Positions 35,681-46,400 of a stretch of 61,382 bases of DNA are shown in pieces. The position numbers and the translations under genes were made by a program. Positions within the stretch are counted from its first letter, which is position 1; each line of letters opens with the position of its first letter. The DNA lies in NCBI GenBank assembly GCA_003576905.1, contig QEVG01000031.1, positions 1 to 61,382 on the forward strand, written 5' to 3'. The stretch comes from Planctomycetota bacterium. Lineage in GTDB: Bacteria; Planctomycetota; Phycisphaerae; UBA1845; UTPLA1. Below the pieces are notes generated by a model. It saw only the letters and a program-made list of their open reading frames with translations. It did not search any database and was not told the DNA's origin.

Positions 35681-35773
35681 GAGGCGCGCCGGCTAGTCGG
35701 ATGGCGCGTCGGGCCGATGGCGAAGCGCCGCGGCTCGCACAGGCAGGAAGCGGCAGTGGCCAAGGAGTGCCCG

Positions 35774-36409
35774 ATGGCAGTGAATCAATCGCTCATCCCA
35801 TTCGTCATTGAACGCAGCGGCCGCGGCGAGCGGTCGTACGACATTTATTCCCGGCTTCTCAAGGATCGGATCGTATTCCTCGGCGGAGGGATCGACGACG
35901 AGGTGGCAAACGTCATTATCGCCCAGATGCTGTTTCTGGCGAACGAGGACCCGCACGCCGACATTCACTTTTACATCAACTCGCCGGGCGGCAGCGTGTC
36001 GGCGGGGCTGGCGATCTATGACACGATGCAGTTCGTGCGGTGCGACGTGGCGACCTACTGCCTGGGCGTGTCGGCGAGCATGGGAGCGATCCTGTTGTGC
36101 GGCGGGGCGAAGAACAAGCGGTTCGCGCTTTCCAACTCGCGGGTGCTGCTCCATCAGCCGCTGATCGGCGGCGTGTTGCAGGGTGCGGCGACGGACCTTT
36201 CAATCGAAGCCGCAGAGATCCTCCGCCTGCGCGAGATTCTTTACGGAATTATCGCAAAGCATTCCAAGACGGACCTCAAAAAGATCGAAAAGGACTGTGA
36301 CCGCAACCTGTGGCTCGATCCCGTGGAGGCGATGGAATACGGCCTTGTCGATCGAATCCTGGAGCGCCAGCCCGAAATGCCGAAGCGGCCCGTCTCGGAC
36401 GACGACTAA
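35774..36409 (+). CDS. clpP: ATP-dependent Clp protease proteolytic subunit, paralogue 2
   Basis: A 211-residue ClpP. The triad is Ser102 (SASMGA), His127 (LLHQPLIGG) and Asp176 (DCDRNLWLD), with the same 25/49 spacing as paralogue 1. Both subunits should therefore be catalytically active. I chose ATG 35774 because AAGGAG lies 8 bases upstream; the frame is open from 35717. The two ClpPs differ considerably, which suggests a mixed-ring complex as in mycobacteria or cyanobacteria. The C-terminus has a short acidic tail (PVSDDD). The stop TAA shares a base with the next ATG. Confidence 0.92.
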   Translation: MAVNQSLIPFVIERSGRGERSYDIYSRLLKDRIVFLGGGIDDEVANVIIAQMLFLANEDPHADIHFYINSPGGSVSAGLAIYDTMQFVRCDVATYCLGVSASMGAILLCGGAKNKRFALSNSRVLLHQPLIGGVLQGAATDLSIEAAEILRLREILYGIIAKHSKTDLKKIEKDCDRNLWLDPVEAMEYGLVDRILERQPEMPKRPVSDDD

Positions 36410-37053
36410 TGGCTTCAAACGGCCGGACAGTTCCGCGGCGCTCCGCCGCAGCGGCGTCGCTCGCGGCGATCCTTGCGGGGGCGATCGCATGCAACGGGCC
36501 TTCGGCCGCTGATCCGCGCCTTACGCGCATTGCCGAGCTTGAAGACAAGGTCCAGCAGCAGGCCGCGGCGCTTACCCGAAAGGACGAGGAGATCGCCGCC
36601 CAGGCGCGGACGATCCAGGAGCTGCGCGGGTTTTCGGGGGCGCGGAGCATCGATCAGTTTGTCCATGTCTCCCGCGTCGAGATCGAGCGCCTGTCCGGGG
36701 GCTACGACGACGATCGGGACGGTATCGACGACGGCGTCGTCGCCTATCTCCGGCTCTTTGATTCGGAAGGCGATGTCATCAAGGCGTCGGGCTCCGCGGT
36801 CCTGGAGGCGTACGATCTCGCCGCCCCCGAGGGCCGTCAGCTTGTCGCGAAGCTCGAAGCGGACGTCGCCATGATGCGCTCGGTCTGGTTCGGCAAGCTC
36901 ATGACATCTCACTACACGCTGAAGGCTCCCTGGCTTCCGGACCGCAGGCCGCGGAACTCCAGGATCACACTGGTTGTGCGCTTCACCGACCTGCTCTCGG
37001 GAAACGTGTTCGAAGCCCAGCATGTCGCGGACGTCAAGGGCGCAACCCCATAG
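36409..37053 (+). CDS. Lipoprotein translationally coupled to clpP
   Basis: A 214-residue lipoprotein (signal RRSAAAASLAAILAGAIAC). A coiled coil follows (LEDKVQQQAAALTRKDEEIAAQARTIQELRG), then a region with an acidic YDDDRDGIDDGVV loop that may bind calcium, and a beta-type C-terminus (LRLFDSEGDVIKASGSAVLEAY, RITLVVRFTDLLSG). I do not recognise the family. The start codon overlaps the clpP stop (TAATG), so it is made along with ClpP. The frame opening at 36310 runs inside clpP in another frame and is not used. The link to protein quality control is a guess from position. Confidence 0.8.
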   Translation: MASNGRTVPRRSAAAASLAAILAGAIACNGPSAADPRLTRIAELEDKVQQQAAALTRKDEEIAAQARTIQELRGFSGARSIDQFVHVSRVEIERLSGGYDDDRDGIDDGVVAYLRLFDSEGDVIKASGSAVLEAYDLAAPEGRQLVAKLEADVAMMRSVWFGKLMTSHYTLKAPWLPDRRPRNSRITLVVRFTDLLSGNVFEAQHVADVKGATP

Positions 37054-37616
37054 CACCGGGCCGCCGTGCCGGCAGCGGGCATCGTCTTTTCTCCCATCCA
37101 ATTCCACGATTCCGGTGCGTCGGGTGTCCGCGAGGCGACACCATTTCCTGCGGACGGGTCCTCCGCGCACTGTCCTGACCGCCCGCTGTTCGTGCCGCCG
37201 CGTGTGCACGCTCCGGCTTCCGCCCGGCAAAAAATGCGCGGCTGTGCGGTGGGGCGGGGCGCAAAACCTGCGTATTGGAAGATTAATCGGGTGATTTCAC
37301 CGAGGGCCGGCGGACGGATCGGCGGGAACGCCGATATACGAAAAAGCCCGTCCGATAAGGCCGCCCCGCCCGATAAACAGCCGCGAGGGCAATCGCAGTT
37401 ATCGGCATTGGAGTAACGCCCGAAGGCGGAATCGGCCGCTAAATAGCAGGGCCTATCGGCCCGGTTCACAGGCAGGGCAGCCGGACTTCCGGGGGGAGAT
37501 GGCCGGTTTCTTCGGGCGTGTTCGAGTCAGCCGTCGGCCCGGGGCATGAAAGGAAGATCGCGTCGGCCTTTGCGGGAGGCGTCTTCGCGGAGGCATCCGC
37601 CGAGAGGTGTTGATCA
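37054..37616. other. Intergenic region upstream of the FHA/coiled-coil operon, with clustered CCGATA motifs
   Basis: 563 bp without a credible gene. Five copies of CCGATA lie within about 130 bp: forward at 37331, 37352 and 37370, reverse (TATCGG) at 37400 and 37454. A short inverted repeat GGTGA-TT-TCACC is at 37290-37301. I could not pick a clear promoter. Confidence 0.5.
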
Positions 37617-40319
37617 GTGAATGCGAAAGTGAAGCCGATGGTAAGCAGCGACCCCGGCATCCGCCTTTCCTATCGAGAGGGGGATGTCGATCCGGGCGTT
37701 CAGGATATCAACCGTGTGCTCACGGTACTGGGCAGCGGCACCGGCTGTGACATCGTTCTCGATTCAGACCGCGTGGATCACGTGCATGCGGCGATCGTGC
37801 GGCTGGGCGAAGTCGCGTACGTCTGTGATCTCGGCGGCGCTGGCGGGACGCGCATCAATCAGCGTTTTGTACGGTGGGAGCGCCTTAACGACGGCGACGA
37901 ACTCGGATTGGGGCCGTTTGTTTTCGACGTGGAAATCGAAGCGCCGCGGCACGCGATCGTCGCGACGACCCGGCCCTTCAGTCTGCGCGAGGACCAGGCG
38001 TTCGGCGTGGTTCGCAGCGAGGATCCCGTCCTCCTGATCGGCAGCGACGCGACGTGCGACATCGTCCTGGGCGGAAGCATGGTTGCCCCGCGCCACGCGA
38101 TCGTGGTGTGGGGCAACGACGGTCCGATCGTGCGCGATCTGACCGGTGAACGGACAACCCGCGTCAATGGCAAGTGGGTCCGCGAGGCGGCGCTTCGGCA
38201 CGGCGATTCGATCGGCGTCGGGTCTTATGAGCTGATCTTCGAAGTCGGCAGCGCGCCAGCGACGGAGCATGCGCCGCGGCCCCGGGCGGAAGGTGCCTCA
38301 AACGCGACGCAATCGGGACCGGGCCGGATGGTCGCCGGAAAGGTCCCGGCCCGGCCAGCAGAGATCCCTCTCAAGTCGCTCGAGGACGAATCAATCGAGA
38401 TCGCGGAGCCGGCTTCGAGGACATTTGATCATCTGAACGAAGAGCAGGCCTCCATCGAGATGGTCCGGGCCATGGACGCGCTCTCTCGGGACCGCTCGTC
38501 GGAGGCCCCGGTAGATCTGTCGGAGGAGAGTTACGAGGGCGCCGAGCCGCTGAATGACTCCGAGGTGCTCGAACTTCTTGAAGACGTAGAAGAAGTGGAG
38601 GAAGCGACGATGGCATCCACGAACGCGGCGCCGCACCGACAGGCCGGAGCCGCGGGCCGTAACGGAAACGTAAAGACGCCGGGCGGAAACAGGACGGAAG
38701 CGGTCGACCTGATCGCCGCCGAACGGCTGGTGACTGAGTACGGCGACAACCTGTCCAAGTGTCCTCCGGACCTCAAGGCGCGGGTCGTCGCGGCGCAGAA
38801 CGCGCTTGATGAAAGGGCCCGTAAGCTGCGCAGCGAACTCGATTCGGAACGTGCCCGGCTCAGGGCCTGCCAGGACCAACTGCAGGAGCAGGCAAGAAAA
38901 CTGCTCGCGGCCGCGCGGAGCAAGGGCGCGCCGGCCGAAGGGGCGTTTCAGTCGCTCGATTCGGAAGCCGGACAGGCAATCGACGCTCCGGGCGGGCAGT
39001 CCGCCTACGCGGGCGCGGCATCCGAGGACAACGGAGACGGCTGGAAGGCGGACGTAACGACGCTGGAGCGGCTGTTCTCGGGAGCGGTCGATCTTGACGC
39101 GGCCACGCGGAAAAACGCGGGCGAAACGCTTCGCGCCGCATCCGGCCGACCGACCGACGGCAACGGGACGCGTTCCGAGGTACACAGTCTTCAGTGCCAG
39201 GTGGCCGAGCTGGCGAAGATGGTCCGCGAGGAGCGCGACGAGACGCGCACGGCGGAGGCGCGGCTCGAATCGCTCAAGTTTGAAATCGAGCGGCTTCGCG
39301 TGGACATCGTCCGCTCGCGCGAGAAGCACCGCGTCCAGCAGACGGAACACGAGGCGCGATATCAAGCGCTTCAGCGCAGCCTTGCGGCGGTTAAACACGA
39401 GCGCGAGTCGCTCATGGCGAGACTCCGGCGTCTCGATGCCAAGGAGTCGGCCCTGAACAGTCGGGCGACGGAGGCTGATTGCGTTCGAAAGGACCTGGAG
39501 CACGAAGCAGAGCGGATCTCGCGCAATCAGGAGCTGCACGATGAGCGGGTGCGCGAGTTGCGCGTCGGACTGGAGAGCGAACGCCACCGCCTCCGGGTCC
39601 GGCAGGCCGAGATGCAGCGGAAGGCGAGCGAACTGGCCAAGCTGGCGAAGGCACGTCGAAAGGCCATCGAGGAAATCGTGAACCAGCAACAGGCGGCGCT
39701 CAAGGAACAGGAAACCGAGCTCAAGTCGAAGCGCTCGGCGCTGATCGAGGCAGGCCGCGCCGAGCTGGAACGCACTGCGACTGAACTGGAGCAGCTTTTG
39801 AGCGTCCGGCTCGCGGACGTGGAGAGCGAACTCCTTTCGCGCCAGGAGAATCTTGAAGGCTGGATTCACGCGATTTATGACGCCAACCGGCCTGCATCCC
39901 TTACCGAGGCGCCGTCCCGGGAGAATGTCACCCGACTGCCCAAAGCCTCGGCTGGAATCGGCGCCGAACCGGCAACGGTGGATCGCATCGGCATCAGCGG
40001 CGAAAGCCGGCACCTCGCGACGCTGGAGAGCGAGTTGGAAGGACTGCATCGCGCCGTGCTGCGGCTCGAGGAAGACAGCGACCGGAAGACCGTGCCCCTG
40101 ACACAAACGCCGGCATACAGCAACTACTCGGAAGGTCCGCCGGCCTGGTCGCGACCGACGCGGTGGAGCGGCGGCCTGACGAGCCGTCTGAGCGAGAAGC
40201 TGTCCTCCCTGCGGACCGGCATAGAGGACATCGCGCGGTCAGTCTCATCAAGCAAATTGTCAACCGAAGCGGGCGGAATCGACGAGAAGCTGGACGCCGC
40301 CGCGAGCGGGAGTATCTGA
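37617..40319 (+). CDS. Double-FHA-domain coiled-coil protein
   Basis: A 900-residue protein starting at GTG 37617 with GAGAGG upstream. FHA-like domain 1 is about residues 18-105 (LGSGTGCDIVLDSDRVDHVHA, then DLGGAGGTRINQ). FHA-like domain 2 is about 125-210 (LIGSDATCDIVLGG, VAPRHAIVV, DLTGERTTRVNGKWV). The phospho-threonine contacts are altered in both: the GR arginine is Ser, and the SRxH motif is DHVH or APRH. A Ser/Thr/Pro-rich linker with a Glu-rich patch (EVLELLEDVEEVEEA) follows. Long Arg/Glu-rich coiled coil runs from about 375 to 770. It lies 175 bp upstream of the giant coiled-coil gene and is probably its partner. Confidence 0.75.
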   Translation: MNAKVKPMVSSDPGIRLSYREGDVDPGVQDINRVLTVLGSGTGCDIVLDSDRVDHVHAAIVRLGEVAYVCDLGGAGGTRINQRFVRWERLNDGDELGLGPFVFDVEIEAPRHAIVATTRPFSLREDQAFGVVRSEDPVLLIGSDATCDIVLGGSMVAPRHAIVVWGNDGPIVRDLTGERTTRVNGKWVREAALRHGDSIGVGSYELIFEVGSAPATEHAPRPRAEGASNATQSGPGRMVAGKVPARPAEIPLKSLEDESIEIAEPASRTFDHLNEEQASIEMVRAMDALSRDRSSEAPVDLSEESYEGAEPLNDSEVLELLEDVEEVEEATMASTNAAPHRQAGAAGRNGNVKTPGGNRTEAVDLIAAERLVTEYGDNLSKCPPDLKARVVAAQNALDERARKLRSELDSERARLRACQDQLQEQARKLLAAARSKGAPAEGAFQSLDSEAGQAIDAPGGQSAYAGAASEDNGDGWKADVTTLERLFSGAVDLDAATRKNAGETLRAASGRPTDGNGTRSEVHSLQCQVAELAKMVREERDETRTAEARLESLKFEIERLRVDIVRSREKHRVQQTEHEARYQALQRSLAAVKHERESLMARLRRLDAKESALNSRATEADCVRKDLEHEAERISRNQELHDERVRELRVGLESERHRLRVRQAEMQRKASELAKLAKARRKAIEEIVNQQQAALKEQETELKSKRSALIEAGRAELERTATELEQLLSVRLADVESELLSRQENLEGWIHAIYDANRPASLTEAPSRENVTRLPKASAGIGAEPATVDRIGISGESRHLATLESELEGLHRAVLRLEEDSDRKTVPLTQTPAYSNYSEGPPAWSRPTRWSGGLTSRLSEKLSSLRTGIEDIARSVSSSKLSTEAGGIDEKLDAAASGSI

Positions 40320-40494
40320 TCGGAGCACCCATAGGGGTATCCGTTCGAGTGAGTGAAGTCATGCGGTCGGGTTTAGACGGGACATGCAGGGCAGAGGCGA
40401 TTGCCACGGGGCTGTTCTCCGCGCCGCTCCGCCCTTGGGCCGATGGGCAATGTCTCCGGAATCCAACCTCCTTGAATGTGATGAAGGCACGCTC

Positions 40495-43400
40495 ATGAAC
40501 CAATCGCCGACCGGTTCGACCGGGTCACCTTCGCCGAATGAAGAGAATCCCAACCTGGCATCGAGCCTCGAATCGTTCGCGGCCGGTCTGCCGTCGCTGT
40601 CTCCCGCACAGGCTGACTTGAGCAGCCAGATGGCCCGGGACCTCGATCGGCTCAAGCGCGTTTCCGAGCACCTATCCGTCTCGCAATCGTGGGCCGAGCA
40701 GTATTCCGATGAGGCCAGCGCTCTATCTGCGATGGCTCATGGGCCCATCCTGTCTCCCACGGGGACCGGGCCTGGGTTCGGGGGCTTCGGAGGGATTCGG
40801 CGCGGGCTGTCGCGTACGCCCGACCTGTTGAGCCTCCACAGCGGCGTGTGGCAGTTTGGTCAGCCGGGCACACCGGTGGCGGGGCAATCGCTTCCGGCAC
40901 CGGAGCCGCTACACTATTCACATGGGGGCAGGGGCGGGTCGCACGAGTCGCCCGTGATACCCGGGGACGTCCGCGCCGGTGGAGTTCGATCGTCGGCTAT
41001 TCCCTTCGGCAGCGCGGCGAGGGCGACGATTCCCTTCCCCGGCGACACCGCGCATGGCGGCGGGGGCGCCGGCGGCCAACCAGGCGGATCAACAACCGGA
41101 AACGGGGCCAGGCAGAAATTGAATCGCACCGGCGGACCGCCCAGGGCGGTCGACAAGGCGGAAGAGCTGCGACAGCGCGTCGCACGGGCCCAGCAGGCGC
41201 TGGACGAGCGCGCCGAAAAGATCAAGGCGGCGCTGGCGAGGGAGCGCGAACAACTCAAGGCCTTTCAGGCCGAGCTTGAGGCCAAGGCAGTCGAACTTCA
41301 GAAGGTTGTCGCGCAGCGGCAGGAGGCCCTGGAGCGCGACTATGCGGCACGGCGCGCCTCGCTCGAATCGCAGCAGAAGGAATTGCAGCGGCGCTGGGCC
41401 GAGGTGGAGGGCCGGCAGGCAGCCATCGAAGAGGCCAACCGGGCATTCCTCGATCAGCAGAAGAGCGAGCTTCAAAAGGCCGCGGGAGCGCGGCTGGAAC
41501 AGATCGAGCGCGGCGCGCTGAACCTTCAGCAGCAGCTCGAGCAGAAGTCCCGCGAGTTGACCGAGCGCGAGGCGCAGCTCGAGCGGACTGTCGCCGCCCG
41601 GCGGGCGGAGCTCGAGCGCCAGTTTTCCGATCTTCAGGTCAAGCTGGAGTCAAAGCAGAAGGCGCTGAGCGAGCGCGAGGCGGAGATCGAGCGTGTCGCG
41701 GCGGAGCGGTTGGGCCAGGTGAAGCGCGACGCGGCGGCGCTCCAGGCGCAGCTTGAGGCGAGGCAGCAGGAAATCTCGCGGCGCGAGGCGAATCTTGATC
41801 TGAACACGCGCGGCCGGCTTGAGAGCGTCGAGCGCGAGATCGTGCAGAAACAGAGCCAGATAGAGGCACGGGAGCGGGCCCTGGTTCAGCGCGAGGCGGA
41901 GGTCGAACAAAAGACGCTCGCGCGGATCGCCGAGGCGGACCAGAAAGCGCAGGCCCGAATCGCCGAGGCCGAGCAGAGGGCCCAGGCCCGAACGGCGGAA
42001 GCGGAACAGAAGGCCCAGGCGCGGACGGCCGAGGCGGAACAAAGGGCTCAGCAAAAAGTCTCCGAGGCCGAGCACGCGGCCCGCGCGAAGCTCGCGGAGA
42101 TCGAACGCGACGTCGCGGCGCGGCAGGCGGACCTGGATGCCCGTGAGAAGGCCTGGGCCAAGCGGCAGGCGGAGCTTGAGCGGGCCGCCGCCGCCCGGCT
42201 GGAACAGATCGAACGGAACGCGACCGCTATTCAGGGCAAGGCGGAGACGAAAGAACGGGAGTTGAGCGAGCGCGAGTCGGCGCTGCGTCAGGCGGAGCTG
42301 GCGTACCAGGCCGAGCGCGAGCGCGAGTCGGCTGCGCGCAAACAGGAACAGGATCGACAGCAGCAGATTCTCGCCGAGCGGGAGCGCGAGCAGGAACAGA
42401 AGCTCAAGGCGCGACAAGCTGAGATCGAACGCAAACTTGAAGAGCGCGAGGCGGAGCTGGATCGCAAGCGGCGCGAGTTTGCGCAGAAACAGGCCGAGCA
42501 GGAGGAAGCCGCGCAGGACCGTATCCGGGAGATCGAGCGGGAAGCCGTCGAACGACGGGCGGAACTTGAGAAGAAGATCGGAGCGCTTTCCCGCCGCGTC
42601 GCGGACCTGGACCGGGCGGCGGCGTCCCGAATGGCCGAGGTTGAGGAAGAAATCGCGGCGCGACGGACGGAGTTGGAGGAACGGTACAAGGAACTCTCGG
42701 CGCGGGATGTCGAACTGCGCACCCAGCGCGAGCACTTCGAGCGGGAGCGAGAGGCCAAGGCGTCCGAGCTTAAGGCGCGGGCGAAGGAGCTGGCCGACCT
42801 GGCGAAGGTCGAGCGCGATCGCCTGACGGAAGAGGCCCGCGCGGCGCGGGCGCAGCTTGATGAACTCACGCGTTCGCGGCAGGCCGAGCTTGAATCGGTT
42901 CGGGCGTCCGTCGAAGAGCGCGAGATCGCCCTGGTGCGGCGTGAAAACGACTTCAAGGTCTTCATCACGAACCTTGAGCAGCGTGAATCCGCGATCGCCC
43001 GGAAGGCCGAGGAGCTTGAGCAGCGCGCGTCCGCTCTGGAAAAGTCCGCCGCGGAGATCAAGGAGCGCGAGACCCGGTATCAGGCATGGCAGGAGCGGAC
43101 GGCGGAGACGGAGCGGCAGATTACGGCCGCCCGCGAGCAGCTCGAGAAGGAGCAGGCGGAGCTGCGGAAGGGTCAGGAGAAGCTCGCGGAGATGCGCGCG
43201 AGCCTTGAGGCGCGTGCAAAGGAATACGAGGAGGAGTCGGAACGGCTTGCCGAGCAGCGGCAGAAGCTCGAGGAACGGTACGCGGAAATCCGCAAGGACC
43301 ATGCCGGCCTCGAGTCGAAGCTGGAGGACCTGCGCAAGATCAAGACCGAGATCGAGATTCAGGCGAAGGACGTCTCCGAGAAGCGCGCCCGGCTGGACGA

Positions 43401-46400
43401 CATCGACGAGAAGTCGCGACATTACGAGAAGGTGCGGGCGGATGCCGAGGCACGGGCCGCGGACATCGGCCGGCAGGAAGACGTGTTGCGTCAGCGCATG
43501 ATGATCGTCGAGCGCGAGGCGAGCGAGAACGAACAGGCGCGCAAGTATCTCGAGGATCTTCGCGACCGTCTGGCCGTCCAGGACCGCGAGCTCAAGGAGC
43601 GCGAGGACCGGCTTCACAAGCGGATCAGTGAGAGCCGTGAGCTCGAGGAGCGCCTGCGTCGCGTCGCAGCGGAGCAGGACAGCGAGAAGAAGCGCCTGGG
43701 CGCGATGCAACAGGCGCAGACGCAACAGGCGGAGGAACTCGAGACGCTCCGTCGGGAAGTGACCGAGCAGAAGAGCCGTCTCCAGGAGGCGCAGGCCGAA
43801 CTGCGCGGCGATCGCGAGGCACTGACACGCCAGGAGCAGGCGTACCGGGCGCAGGAAAGCGAGCTGCGCCGCGAACAGCATCGCTGGGCGGCGGAGCGGG
43901 AGAGCTGCGAGCGCATCAAGCAGGATCTATCCGCGGAGGCCGAGCGGCTCAGCCGGCAGCGCGACGAACTGGCGACACGTGAGTCGGAGCTCAGCGAGCA
44001 GCGGACGCAGCTCGAGCGGGTCGCGGAAAAGGTCAAATCACAGGAGCGAGCCCTTGCCGAGGAGCGGTCGTGCGTCACGGCCGCGCGAGGCGAGGCCGAG
44101 GAGACGCGCAAGGAACTGGCCCGCCGGATCACCGAAACGGAAGAGCTTCGGCGCCAGCTTCTCGAAAAGGCCGAGCGGCTGCGCGACCGGAAGGCCAAGC
44201 TGGCCACAGACGCGGCAACGGTAGATGCCAGACTAAAGGCACTAAATGTCGAGCTCGAATCCGCCAAACGGGAGCGGTCGGGCATCGCGCAGGAACGCGA
44301 GAAGCTGGAGCGCGACCGTCGGGAACTGGCTGCCGAGCGCGAGGAGTTTCATCGGCAGCGGGCGGATTTCAAGCCGGGGGCGGCGTGGTCGAAGGAAGTC
44401 GGGGCGTCGCTTGATGACGAGGCCCGGCGGCTGGTCGCGAAGGAAGAGCAGATCGAGGAACAGGGCCGCCAGCTCGACGGGCTTCGCGGAAGGCTGGAGC
44501 GGGAGCAGATCGAGCTTCAGCAGCGCCGCTCGGAGATCGAGGCCGCGCAGCGCGATCACCGCGACGCCGTGGAGCAACTCGAGATCATGATGAAGCGGGC
44601 GCGCGAGATGGCCGCCGAAGTGCACTCGCGCGAGGCCGCGTTCAAGGATCGCGAGCGATCACTGGCCGCGCGGGCGGTGGAGCTCGAGGAGACGCAGCGG
44701 CGCATTCAGCGGCAAGCCGAGGAATTCGAGTATCGCCGGCGCGAAGTGGAACGGCAGGGTGAGGAACTCGGCCGGCTCCGCGCGGAGTTGGAGTCCCAGG
44801 TCGATTCGCGCAAGGCCGAGGAGATCCGCGAGAAGTCGGAGCTTACGCGGCGGGAGGAGGAAGTGGAGCGCCGCTGCCGCCAGCGGCTTGAGGAGGCCGA
44901 GAAGTTCGTCGAGCGGCGCCTGGCCGAAGGCGAGGAGGCCATTGCCCGGCGGCAGGAAGCGCTTGAAGAGGAAATGAACCGCCGCCGGCAGAGCGCGGAG
45001 GGTGAGATTGAATCGATGCGCTGCCGCCTCGAGTCGGAGCTGGAGGATCTTCGCAACCGGCAGGCGGCCATCCGCGAAGAACAGGATGCGATTCGCAAAG
45101 AGCGCGAGTACATCTCCGCCCGGGCACGGCAAGTCAAGGAAGACAAGGCGATCGACGCCGTTCGTGCGGGGACGGCCGAAGAACGCGAGGGTTCGCAGGT
45201 CGGCGTGGTCGCGGGCGACCGCGCGGACTACGAGAGTTTCGACGAAGACGCGCTCGAGCCGCTGCTCGACGAGCACGATAAGGACGTTTCGGATAGTTGG
45301 ATCGGCACGGCGTCGCGGCGGCGGCCGATCGCCGGAACGGCAGGCACCGGTCCCTCGCGAAGCGGGCGGCGGTTCAGTCCGGCGCTAAGCGGGATAGTGT
45401 CCCTGGTCATTGGCGCGATCGTGACGGTCGGATACATCTGGTCGCCGCAGCGCACGGTGGAAGTAAACGGCGAAATCCGGCTCCAGGACAAGGGCGTCGC
45501 GGCCGCCGACCAGCTGAATCAACTGCTGCGCGACCCGACGGTCATTCGTCAGGCTTCGGCGCTGGCGGGCGTGAATCTGGACGAGATGCGACGCGACGGA
45601 ACAATTGAGTTTCGAACTTCCGACGCCGGAGACGCCATCCATATGACGGCACGGGTGGACGCCGGCCAGCAGGCTTCGGCGCAGCGCTGGCTTGCGCTGA
45701 TCGGCAGCGCCTATGAGCAGTCGGTCGGCCGGAAAGCAGGCACACTTGACGATTCCCAGTACCGGCTCGGAAAGCTGCAACTGGAGCGACAGGAGAAGCT
45801 GGACGCGCTCGTGGCGGCGCGGCGGGAAGTCGAGCAGATGCAGGCGGAAATCGATTCGGCCGAAGGGGCGATCGACGTGGAGGCGGCCCGGCGCAACAAG
45901 GAACGACTGAAGCGGGAGATCGGCGTCGCCCTTGACGAGATGAATCGTGCCCGGGCGGCGTTGGCGGATTTCGAGTCCACGCCCCCGCCGACCGGTCCGA
46001 TCGTGCCGACGGATACGCAACTGGACGATGCGTACCAAAGCGACGTTGAGCTCTCCCAGGCGATCGCGGAGCGCGAAACGAAGGCGCGGGAGTGCTGGCA
46101 GGAGTTGAGCCGGGTGGTCCGCGATTCTCGGGCGCCGTTCGGGCGGCTCGAGCAGACTGTGACGGCGATGGCGGCCGAGGTGCAGAAGCTGCTGGGCGAG
46201 GAAACCAACGCGGAGATTCGAAAGGAACTGGAGTCGATGGCGACGGACCTCGCAGCGTACCAGTCCGAGACGCAGCGGTTCGCGAAACAGTGGGGGGACG
46301 TCGCGCCGAAGATCGAGGGCTGGGAGATCGGGGACGACCCGGCGACGCTGCTTGAGTATCAGAATAAGGCCGAGACACTGGTTCGAGACTACTACGGCAA

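Noticed and set aside
41650-43881. 743-codon antisense frame
   Set aside because: It is a Leu/Arg-rich mirror of the coiled-coil codons; no start signal or family features.
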